Positions 1-10,885 of a DNA stretch of 64,000 nt are shown one piece after another. The position numbers and the translations under genes were made by a program. The notes under the pieces were generated by a model. The model did no database searches, was not told the origin of the DNA, and saw only the letters and a program-made list of their open reading frames with translations. This DNA is from Apostichopus japonicus. Lineage: Eukaryota > Echinodermata > Holothuroidea > Aspidochirotida > Stichopodidae. Where the stretch lies: assembly GCF_037975245.1 (NCBI RefSeq), contig NC_092563.1:12080001-12144000 (forward strand), written 5' to 3'. The stretch's first letter is position 1. Each line of letters starts with the position of its first letter.

Positions 1-2060
1 TGACCGTTAATTTGTGTGAATATTACATTTTTTAGTGAATTCATTTGAGTCAATTTGCATGCCCGCCAGGTCATTTGCGTTCAAGTCAAGTCAAAATTCC
101 ACATAACTGATATGTAAGACCGATGTGTCTCTCGTTATGATGTTGACTTGAGACCAAAATTGTTGTATTTTAATCTTTAGATTTGGATGGTAAACTTCTG
201 CTAAATGTGACAGCAAGAAACGAGAATCAATTACCCAGCATTCTCTGTGCTAGATGATTACCATCGATGATACAAAAACGAGGAACGAGTTCACTGATTT
301 TACCTTATTTCAGACGTTAGACATGCCTGAAAAAACCTGATGTTTTAAGGTAATGATGCATGCCCGGGAGATAGAACCCGTTTAAAAATACTCTTGAAAT
401 CTTCTCTTGAAATATACGTCATTATGACGTCATACCCGGTATACTTCTTCGCTCGTGCAGTCAAAATAGATCATTTATTGTTGATAATTTGTCTCAGTGA
501 TCAGAACAGTTTTAATTAATGCTCGTGAAATGCTTAGTTCACCCCAGTAACAGATCCTCCAACCTGAAGATGCACATAGACTACTGCTGCATCTGCTTTG
601 TGAGATTACGAGATGAATGTGAGTGAATAGAAAACATGTAATAAAAAAAAATAACATTCATTAATATGTAAAACAGTTGAGTTCCTCCAATTAAACTGTA
701 ACTAATATTACTTATTTACAGTTCACTGTTAAAAAAAAGCTAACAAGAGCGGACTATATACTTCTCTGTCATAACTGATGTACAACACGATTATAAATGC
801 ATGAATTTGTGCATTTAATTATTTATACTCTCACATGTAGCTGAGAGGTGCACAATATAAACACATAGGTCTAAACGACACGATCGTCAATGGCAAAGCT
901 GGGATACAACACGACTCCATGACCATATCAAAATATTTTAATGAGTTTGAACCATATTTCAGCAAATTTATCGAGTATTAATCACTCAAAGATGGCTATT
1001 GACTTTAATAAGACACAAATCTCATCAATTGAACGATGTTTATTCGATTATATCTACATGCAAATGTCAATGAGAAAACGTTTAAATGTACTTTTCTTCA
1101 ATATTCCAAACTTGGGATAAGTTCTCGATATCACTGGCATGAATTATAAGTTGTGCTTCATAGAAAGTACACACACATGCTGATCGCATGATTACTAACC
1201 ACGGAGGTAAAATATAACCTCTGTACTGGAATTATTTCTCAGATACAGAATTGATATTTTTAATATATGCAATTCACTTTGGTGTTATCTAAATCTACAA
1301 TTTAGTACTTCACGAATGACGGATCTCATATGAGGTTAACTAACAGTTGCTTGTGTTCCTGTGTAGTTTACCGATCTGTACTCCATCCATGCACACAGCA
1401 GCATCCTCCCGTGTGTAAACCCATGATTCCACTTTCATGTCGTTCGTATCACGTGGCCTTCCTTTCGTGATATTATCGATTAAGTTCTTACACTCTTTCT
1501 TAACAAAATCAATAGAAATTGAATTTAGGCACGGCGATCAAATTTTTGCTATCTATGAATAAATAATGGTATATACAAGCAAGCTTGCATTGGTTGGATA
1601 ACTACGCTGTTGGTAATAGTTTATAAAATGCTGATTTGACGGTGGCGAGTGTTATCAACAAGCAGCCCATAGAGTACGTGCCTGGATAAATAGCGAATTC
1701 AGGGAAATGTATAACAGAGGAATATATTTTACGGTAATGTTTCGGATCCGTGTGCGTGCAAATGATTTAAGTTGAGACGAATTCGTAGATTATTGCTGTA
1801 AACGTGTATCTCGAGTGAAATAGTACTGTATCCGACATCACAGATCTGACGGTGTAACCCACATCAATATAATGGTACAGTCCAGTTGCGTAGGTGTTGC
1901 TACTAATAGATAAGGTCATTGGTACTCGCTATACAGAGAAATATTAGCGATATCGTAGTAAACTTAGTAAATCCAAAGGAAAATGCAGGGCAGAGTAAAT
2001 GCAAGGGTAATCCCGTTTTGTAATAATAGTAAGGTTGGCATTTACAGTTTATATACAATA
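1..2060. other. G-alpha intron 1, distal part; no gene recognised
   Basis: AT-rich sequence with no coding exon that I recognise. I looked on the minus strand for the P-loop exon (GESGKS) expected after 3249 and did not find it. A TGACGTCA match lies at 425-432. Confidence 0.5.
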
Positions 2061-2062
2061 CA

Positions 2063-2063
<1 letters not shown>

Positions 2064-2103
<40 letters not shown>
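2064..2103. repeat. (TA)n array forming the SINE copy-1 tail
   Basis: About 40 bp of uninterrupted TA directly abuts the 3' end of the minus-strand SINE. Confidence 0.95.
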
Positions 2104-2106
<3 letters not shown>

Positions 2107-2376
2107 GAAATGGAGGTTAACGACAAAGGCAAATGAATATATATAATTGAAAACGTAATGAGAAGGAAAGTCCAGAACAGTGAAAAAACTTCCAGCCTCC
2201 ACCGGGATTCGAACCCGGGCCTCCCGCTTTATATGCGGACACCCTAACCAACTAGGCTATGGACGCTGATTGTATTTCCAGAGGTTCGAAACTGGCAAGG
2301 AAGGTCGAACTTCCACTGTAGGCGTTTGACACCTGTATCGAACAATACTAGTTCTGTTTTGGTGACATACATATAT
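2104..2376 (-). mobile_element. tRNA-derived SINE with TA tail, copy 1 (most complete)
   Basis: On the minus strand a 5' leader of about 110 bp (starting near TATGTATGTCACC) precedes a 72-nt tRNA-like segment at 2195-2266, then a short 3' part reading GGCTGGAAGTTTTTTCACTG and a (TA)n tail at 2064-2103. The tRNA-like part folds as a cloverleaf with a 7-bp acceptor stem (one G-G mismatch), a B-box GGTTCGAATCC and the anticodon loop ATATAAA. Copies at 33173-33356 and 49163-49306 share both the leader and the tRNA part, which shows that this is a dispersed element and not a single tRNA gene. The family name is not known to me. It lies in G-alpha intron 1, in the same orientation as that gene. Confidence 0.8.
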
Positions 2377-2643
2377 TTTACGAGAAAGCAAACTGAAACA
2401 CGCACAGGACACACGACATACTGTAAAACGATCTAAAATAAGTTATTACAAAGAATTAGTACCGTCTTCAAGGCAATAATAAAGATGTAAAGTTGGTAAA
2501 AGGTAAAATATTGCTTCTTACATATTGCACGATATTTCGGAATTATACACCTTCATTTATCACTCACTATAAATTCTATATACAGTACTCAAACTTTGTT
2601 TAGACGAATACGAATGAAATAAACACAATATATTTAACGATAT

Positions 2644-2760
2644 AATGTCCACCTCTCTGAGATAATACCCCATATTACCGATCTAATGAACACCTCTTCA
2701 AAATGATCGACACCTAATTATGCGATGCAATGCACACCTTAAGGTGATAATGTACACCTG
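2644..2760. repeat. Degenerate short repeat with clustered ACACCT motifs
   Basis: Within about 115 bp the phrase AATG-N-ACACCT or a close variant recurs about five times with irregular spacing. This may be an old minisatellite. ACACCT is also the complement of the T-box half-site AGGTGT. It lies inside G-alpha intron 1. Confidence 0.35.
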
Positions 2761-3248
2761 TAATAAGTAGATGACAAGATACTTATCTAAGTGAGAATAA
2801 CGGTATACTTAACAATAGCCAGCTATACTTTCCTTTTAGCATGAGGCTGACGGGGTTCTTCAAATGTTCATTTTGTTGTTTCTATGCAGTGCATGATCAA
2901 CACACGTAGAGCCTAAACACACTATCTTCTTCCGAATATATATTTATACATTTGATTTTATTGCAGAAGTATCATATTTTCTTGTCAAAATTCAACAAGT
3001 CCATACAGAACTACTTAGAACTTTAGATCGTTGATCAAAATGCTAATTTCCATATTTCATATTTTATACTGATATACATGTACTACTATAGCAATGCAAT
3101 CTAATTTAACTCTTCTCCATATGCAGTTATATGTATCTTTGTAGTTTTAGTTTAGTTTATTGATTGAATGATTTACTTATTCTCCTCTTAGGATTTCTTT
3201 AGATTTGTTACTTGTTTGCAAGGAATTAATATAAGTTTTAAAACTTAC

Positions 3249-3366
3249 CTAGAAGAAGTAACTTGACAACCTTGTCGGCTTGAGTACTTTCATCTTTTAA
3301 CATTTTATCGATGGATTTGGTTTTTTCAACAGCTTCTCTCTCCTCGGCGCTCAACGCACACCCCAT
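3249..3366 (-). CDS. First coding exon of a G-protein alpha subunit, i/o class (partial gene)
   Basis: The minus strand from 3366 reads [17 protein letters not shown], continues for 39 codons, and ends in VVKLLLLG at a good donor (G|gtaagttt). This is the N-terminal helix of heterotrimeric G-protein alpha subunits. Gly2 is the expected N-myristoylation site and Cys3 the palmitoylation site; KLLLLG leads directly into the P-loop, which must lie in the next exon. The length of 118 nt (39 codons plus one base) matches, as I recall, the first coding exon of animal Gi/Go genes. The AEER residues favour Go/Gi over Gs or Gq, although the middle of the helix is divergent. Such subunits couple seven-helix receptors to adenylyl cyclase inhibition or ion channels at the plasma membrane. 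Exon 2 was not found between 1 and 3248, so the intron runs off the window. Class assignment is confident; paralogue is not. Confidence 0.85.
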
Positions 3367-4246
3367 CTTTAAGTTCTGGTCAAACACATCTACAGAAATC
3401 TTTTAGATATTGACTAATTATTTAGCTGTTTATTTGTAAATATCCGTTTTGGTAATTTCTACTCAGAATCTTTGAAATTTCCAGGTTATGACATCCATGC
3501 CTCAACTTAAAAAACAATCATTTTATTTCACGAGTTAAACCTGATCCAAAGCAGACGTATAAATGTCGCAACGAGATGCTTTAGATAAATTCCATAACAA
3601 ATAACTGCCACGTTCAACCGGAAAATGGAATAATATCAGGTTTAAATCTAAAGTGTAACGTTGAAATGCAAAACGATGAAATCATTCCAGTATATGACAC
3701 TGCAAGTCCTGTTTAGTTTTTGTCACTAAAACAAAAGATATTGTACAAAAAGAAAAACAACTATGAACAGAATCGCTGGTGTTTGTCTCAAAGACGCTAC
3801 AAATCAGAATAAAACAAAGATTCGAATATCAAAATTTGTCGCACTAATCCTGTTAAATTCCTTGTCGAACAGTTGACTTGTCCAGCATAACGCTTTTTTT
3901 TATTTACTGTGCAATGAATATAGTCCAAAGCTTTGCTAAGTTTTGAATATCATTACATTGTTATCTGCAACAGTACAGACCTGCTTAGATCAATCCATAA
4001 ACGCTGAGAGATCACACCCTTCCCGCGGAAAATTGCCAGGCTAAAACAGCGAGTCTAGCACGACGTTTAAACTGTGACGTCACAGTACAAGGTTATCTAC
4101 TGAAGACATAACTGCAACGAGGATTGCACAATTACAGAGGGAGCGATAATCAAGATGGCGGACAATGGGATACAATTTGCAAGCGAGTAAATGTTTACTT
4201 GACGAAAACACACATACGACACAATCTGAGTATGACGCAAATATGT

Positions 4247-4249
<3 letters not shown>
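3367..4249. other. Upstream region of the G-alpha gene (putative promoter)
   Basis: No open frame of note. It contains the CRE palindrome and a locally CpG-richer stretch at 4020-4170 (CCCGCGG, CACGACG). Promoter status is inferred only from position upstream of the minus-strand start codon. Confidence 0.4.
4071..4086. promoter_or_regulatory. Perfect 16-bp palindrome centred on a full CRE
   Basis: ACTGTGACGTCACAGT is a perfect palindrome and contains the full cAMP-response element TGACGTCA at 4075-4082. It lies about 0.7 kb upstream of the G-alpha start codon (minus strand, 3366), so it could sit in that promoter. CREB/ATF binding is inferred only. Other full TGACGTCA matches occur at 425-432 and 28329-28336, so chance is possible. 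Confidence 0.35.
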
Positions 4250-4300
<51 letters not shown>

Positions 4301-4304
4301 AAGG

Positions 4305-4342
<38 letters not shown>
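4250..4342. repeat. (TA)n arrays split by a short unique spacer
   Basis: TA runs at 4250-4298 and 4306-4342 are separated by CAAAGGC. ORFs through this stretch are Ile-Tyr artefacts. Confidence 0.95.
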
Positions 4343-4345
<3 letters not shown>

Positions 4346-5043
4346 CGATGTATTGGCCTTGATCGAAACATGTGTTGAGGCTATCATTTGATTGGGACAG
4401 TATATTGAATAGATTTATCAAAGTCGTTTTCACTAAATTTCAGTGAAGAAAGAGGCCACTGGAATTGATTGGTTGACAAATGGGACGTCTCGCTGCAGAT
4501 TCGACAGGGTGGTGTTTAGTGCAAAGTGCAATGTGCACTGAACTTTCATTTTAAGGATGCGGGCGTGATTTGAATCAGCTATAGAATTTATGAACCCTTG
4601 GCAAGGATAAGAGTCATAAGACTCTGGAAACGTTAACGTGTATGATACCATTTGCCACAAACTCATAAAATGATTAGACCTAAATATAATAATTTCAACC
4701 ATTTTGTGTTAGATTATAATGTGCACGTGAAGTGAACAATTCCTCAATTTGGTCAAAATGTTTAACTGAAGAAACGTTCTGAGGATTCGTTCTGTCATTT
4801 TTGCAGCTAAATAATGACTTGTGTGTAGAACTCTAAATTGTTAAGTCGAGGCACTAAGTAGTGAAAGGGGAATATCTTGTTCGTATAGTAACTATAAACG
4901 ATATACAGTATGACTTATTTGAAAAGACATTGCTGATAAGGAACAAGCTTGAACAAACAACCATAAATGGCAGAGTTTTGTAAAGTTACGTGTATTTGCG
5001 GCATAGTACATTTTGATTAGCTCTAATATTACATTGACATTGT

Positions 5044-6448
<1,405 letters not shown>

Positions 6449-6511
<63 letters not shown>
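6449..6511. repeat. (TA)n array
   Basis: A TA run with one AAA interruption. It abuts a Penelope-like 3' terminus on its right side. Confidence 0.95.
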
Positions 6512-6512
<1 letters not shown>

Positions 6513-6563
6513 CCAAGCTTTCGACAAAACTAAGTCTTCTTCAATGAATGGTCACCGAAAGTG
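6512..6563 (-). mobile_element. 3'-terminal remnant of a Penelope-like element
   Basis: The minus strand reads CGGTGACCATTCATTGAAGA, then a GCTTAGTTTTG-like stretch and GTCGAAAGCTT, and runs into the (TA)n array. This matches the 3' end of the Penelope-like fragment at 27381-27430 closely and in the same relation to a TA array. No coding part remains. Confidence 0.6.
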
Positions 6564-6844
6564 GCATGGGGATTTGTTAATTGATTGGGGGATTTAGATG
6601 TCGGATGTGGTAAAAAAAAAAGAAGGACCAAACAGACACTGAAGCACTGTCGTTTAGATTAATTGATTAATTACATTATTTGAAAACAAAAATATAGATA
6701 TTCTTGTTAAGACAATTATTAATATATTATGCATATCTCACGTATATTTGTTCCACCAAAGGTTGTACATTGTACAGATGGATATTAAGGTGTTTCTTAA
6801 ACAGACTGTGAGCACAGTTGGACTGATGGATATAGTATACACAA

Positions 6845-7002
<158 letters not shown>

Positions 7003-7825
7003 GTAATATGACACCGACAAAGTACGATGAACATACTAAAACGTTTGCTAATATTTCTGTAAATTAAATTATCTTCTCACTCAACCAAAATTAACGGGGT
7101 CTTGAAAGGGTTCCGCACTCTTACGCCCAGTTAACTATAAGTGCGAGGTCAAAGCGGGGGCGGCAGAGTAGAAGACAGTTTCTTAATTTAATCACAGGTC
7201 TTCTCTGTTTCCAGAATGATGTGTTTCTCCTCTAAGACTACAGAAAGTTTCACGAACACTAACATATTTCTGAGTGAATTCAGATAATTTACTGTAATAA
7301 CTGTCAATTTCTTTATCACATTGTACGAGACCTGCATGTCCTTTCATCAAGTAAGGATGCCATCAAGAAATTTAACAAACTGAAAACCTGAACGTGCTAT
7401 ATCTACATAAAGTGTATTTATGTATTGCTAATAACGTATCAAACAAATGCTAAAAGATGATCTTAAACTGAAATGGAAACTATGTGGGAAACCATTGATG
7501 TTTTTATTAACATATAAAGTTACACTAGTCAATTTATGCAGATAACTAGCGTGTTGAAACTTCGTTAAATCCCTTCGTAAACTGAGAGACACACAAAGAG
7601 ATTTGTTGTTTTGTTGTTTGCGTTTTCTCGCTCTCTCTCTTTGTTTGCTTGAATCCAACCTCCTTTATAAGGTTTCATCTCCTGCATTGTGACACAATGA
7701 CATCATCACAAACTTACATTATGAAAGCTTTTTATCCATTAACTGTTAAACAATTTCAGAGATTCCCCCTACGAAGCAAGATGTTTTTTTTCTAGAAGCT
7801 CTTTGTAGGTGGTTCTTTTTTGTAA
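7003..7825. other. Spacer without a recognised gene
   Basis: No supported coding region. A pyrimidine-rich stretch lies near 7628-7645 (CTCTCTCTCTTT). Confidence 0.4.
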
Positions 7826-8045
7826 ACATCGGTTCCTGGACAACTCCCCCCTGGACGAATTTCCCCGGAAGATTAACCCCCGGACGATTCCCCCTCGGAC
7901 AATCCCCACCCGGACAATTCCCAATCGTGACAATTGCCTCCCAGACAATTCCCACCCGGACAATTGCCAACCCTGACAATTTCCCCCCGGAGAATTCTTA
8001 CTCCAGACAATTGCCCCCGACAATTTTCCCCGGACAATCCCCCTC
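7826..8045. repeat. GGACAATT minisatellite (about 15-16-bp imperfect unit)
   Basis: Roughly 14 imperfect copies of a unit like GGACAATTCCCCCC (variants GGACGATTCCCCCT, TGACAATTGCC). The same unit in the opposite orientation (AATTGTCCGGGG) recurs at 26046-26173, so this is a dispersed minisatellite family. The reverse-strand ORFs over it, rich in Gly and Val, are translations of the repeat. Confidence 0.85.
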
Positions 8046-9046
8046 CTCGGAAATTTCGACGATTGATTGACAGCCGATGTAGGCGGAGTTAAGGCTATTA
8101 GTCCAGTAAAAATGGGGGTGTGCAACAGGAGATTTCATTTTTGGTTTCGATGATAATCGTAACCTATGCATTCATGCAGGCGTAGTGTGTGTGTGCGTGT
8201 GTGCGTGCGGTGCGTGTGTTGACTTTATCGAATCTTCGAGGACATGCCCATGATACCACACCTTTCCTTCGGGGACCTCATGTACGTCCGAGTACTTAAA
8301 CACACGTCCTCGATATATTTTATGTGCTAATGCCTCTTCGAAGTCTTAAAAGCCGTCTGTCGAAATTTGAACGATGTCCTTGAAAGGATGGTTTAACCTG
8401 ATCATTGGATTTACACACACTTGAGCCCAAACATGAAAAGTACACACACTTCAATGTTTAGTATCTAGCGCCACCATTTACAAGAGTTTTTTCCACAATG
8501 GCATAAGTTCCCGCGAATTCATGTACGACGACGGGCCTCCATGTGAGAAATCGTAAGTTATGAAGTTACTTTTTACTTTTAAGTAATAAGAAATCAACGA
8601 GAAAAGATAATTTCAATGGAATTTTAGTTCAAAGTTGGTACATTCAAAAGACATGCTTCGTTGTCGAGGTGCTCAATGAACTCATATGTTATGTGTTGAC
8701 TGTTCTTATAGGCGTATAGTACTTGTAATGGTGTATATACCAATAGTATAGTAATAGTGGGTTAGGCTAGGATAACCAGTAGCTTAGTGGTAGCAATAAG
8801 TAGCTTTAGCGGACTTTCTATACTGCGCGAATCACAAGTTATTTGTTCAGTATTTAATAATCCGAGATTACATTGTGTCCAGAGGAACAACTAAATTAGG
8901 TGCTAGGTCAAACGTTGGCCTAATGTTAAAACTTAAGGCCTTTGTACAAACCAGGTTAAGCAAAGGTTCAACTATAGCCTAGGCTTGTCTAGGAGACTAA
9001 TGCAGGAATGGTAGGATATGTTAGCAAATGAGGTTATACTTATAGC
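8046..9046. other. Spacer and left edge of the CpG-poor block
   Basis: A short (GT)n/(GCGTGT) tract lies at about 8187-8219. CpG frequency falls sharply from about 8.88 kb. No gene recognised. Confidence 0.4.
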
Positions 9047-9439
9047 ATGGAAGTAAATGAAGGCAGGCCATTTTATGGCATTATTACATTTTCAGAACCA
9101 TATATATTGTCATTACTTTGGGATTATTGCAACTCCTGTAAAATTAAATTCAGTCTTTTGTCTGAGTCACCTGTAGCAGGACTTGACAGGATCACTGTAG
9201 TCGATCATAAAAAGATTTCTTTCTGGTATTTCTACTTATATGAGAGAGAAGATTTTAATTCATTGGTGTTTTTGCTTTCCCAACGTTTGCTTTGCCCATT
9301 TGTGCAACTGATATTGGTGAATGACTTGGTAAATGATGTATTGACAGAAAGGCCTAATGGATATTGGCTGTGTGAAGAAAGAATTCTTGAACTCCATGTA
9401 TCATTATCCTCAATAAGTGAAATGATCCATCAGTGTTAG
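9047..9439 (+). CDS. Hypothetical ORF, 130 codons, unrecognised
   Basis: An uninterrupted 130-codon frame from ATG, starting MEVNEGRPFYG and ending in ISEMIHQC, with no motif I recognise. It lies in the CpG-poor block 1.3 kb upstream of the SET gene and on the same strand, so it may be an upstream exon, a decayed exon or a chance ORF in low-GC sequence. The composition is rich in Leu and Ser, with two hydrophobic stretches and no clear signal peptide. I see no reliable splice link to the SET start codon. Treat as unproven. Confidence 0.25.
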   Translation: MEVNEGRPFYGIITFSEPYILSLLWDYCNSCKIKFSLLSESPVAGLDRITVVDHKKISFWYFYLYEREDFNSLVFLLSQRLLCPFVQLILVNDLVNDVLTERPNGYWLCEERILELHVSLSSISEMIHQC

Positions 9440-9964
9440 CTGAATTTACAAGGGACTCAGTAAATTAAAGGAGGGGTTTGATGAATTTGTCTCACGATGT
9501 TTGTATTCGGACAGGAGTATTACAAGTATCAATTGCTGGTTAGTTCTTTACCTCTACAATCAAAGCTTAAATAGAGTTTGAAATTAAATGTGTGAGATAC
9601 TGTAACAAAATAGGAGATCCAATCTGCCATCTTCAAGTATTATGTATTACTAATAACATAGCTTCATTATTGAGAAGGGAAAGTGCAGAAGGAAATCATT
9701 GAAAGAGGGAAATAAAAGTATAGTTGAAATTGAAGTTGGACAGTACCACGTAGTACCACAACAGTACCTCTTCATGACTGACATGTAAAAGACCAATTTT
9801 TCCTGATCACTGTAGACTGAACATTTTCAGTGCATTCTTCAAATTTAACCATCAATCTGTCAAATGAAGGTCATATTCACAGTCCGACATAGGAAACAGG
9901 TATCAGGGGTAGTTGATAACATGTACATCAATCTCATAACTCTTAATAGTCTAATTGGTACTCA

Positions 9965-10370
9965 GTACTGGCTACTTCTTGAATGCATGCTGCATATATG
10001 TTAGGCTGCAATACTCACTGAACAGTTATATGCTATTTCGTTAAAGTGTAGTGCATATGTAAGGCTACAATACTTACATAAAAGTTCCTAGCATACTGTA
10101 GGCTGAACAGTTCCTGATAATGTGATATAGACTACTTGTGTATATGTGCTGGATGTATGTTAGGCTACATTATCTACCACTTTAAAAGGTGTATAGGCAT
10201 AGGCTCTTTCTTGAATGTGTACTGCATATGTTGGGCTGCATTTCTTACTGAACAGTTTCTGATATAGGCTACTCCATGGGTGTGTGCTGCATATGTTAGG
10301 CTACAATATTTACATGTGATAGGCTAAACTCCTTTAATGTTTGTTGCCTATAGAGGAACAATATATACTG
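9965..10370. repeat. Degenerate tandem repeat, about 75-90-bp unit
   Basis: About five diverged copies of a unit built on TGCATATGTTAGGCTGCAAT, then TACTTACTGAACAGTTCCTG and a GATATAGGCTACTT-like stretch. Spacing is irregular and identity moderate. Confidence 0.6.
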
Positions 10371-10773
10371 TAATATTAATAGGCATGTTGTGCCAAGTGT
10401 AATGCTTGTTAATATATGTGTTTTATGGTTTTTGCTAAGTAGAATACATGACAACGAATACTAGTTTGTATGATTTTATAGTACATGTTTTGTGGCCTAT
10501 AGAGATTTTTTTCAAATTATTCTTAAGTAATTAATGATCAGTTGATTTAGAAAACTGAATTGATCAATCAAATAGTTACTTAAGCATTCACATCATGACT
10601 GTTAGCTTGGGTGTGGGTGGTGTCATGCATTAAGATAACTAGTAGATTAATGGAATGAAAAAAGGTTTAAGATTATTATCTCATAATGTCTGGGAACTAT
10701 ATATATATTGTTTGTTTGGCAAGGGAACAGGAAAGTGTCTCCCATACAAAAACATTATCAAATTTATTGATAG

Positions 10774-10885
10774 ATGCAGACAAGAAGTAATAAAAACCAA
10801 CAGCAACCTACAGCTTATGCAGATTTCATCAAGAAAAAAAAAGACCCTTCTGGGTTTGAAGTGAAATATGTTTCAGAAGAAGTTG
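10774..10885 (+). CDS. SET gene exon 1 (start exon)
   Basis: Encodes MQTRSNKNQQQP, then a Lys-rich YADFIKKKK stretch and KYVSEEVG, and ends in phase 1 at G|gtgagt. A competing ORF in another frame (10655-10864) is open but lacks SET continuity. This frame was chosen because its phase joins exon 2 and its sequence resembles the segment preceding the SET domain in KMT5A. Confidence 0.75.

Noticed and set aside
2195-2266. Functional tRNA gene with ATA anticodon loop (also at 33244 and 48926)
   Set aside because: Acceptor stem mismatch, unusual anticodon and shared flanks between copies show SINE heads, not tRNA genes.
1-3248. G-alpha exon 2 (P-loop) within the window
   Set aside because: No minus-strand sequence encoding GESGKS with a matching acceptor was found.
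7746-8125. Reverse-strand Gly/Val-rich ORFs of 77 and 118 codons
   Set aside because: They follow the GGACAATT minisatellite in two frames; repeat translation.
10655-10864. 69-codon ORF overlapping SET exon 1
   Set aside because: Wrong frame: the SET-compatible frame starts at 10774 and joins exon 2 in phase, whereas this one does not.
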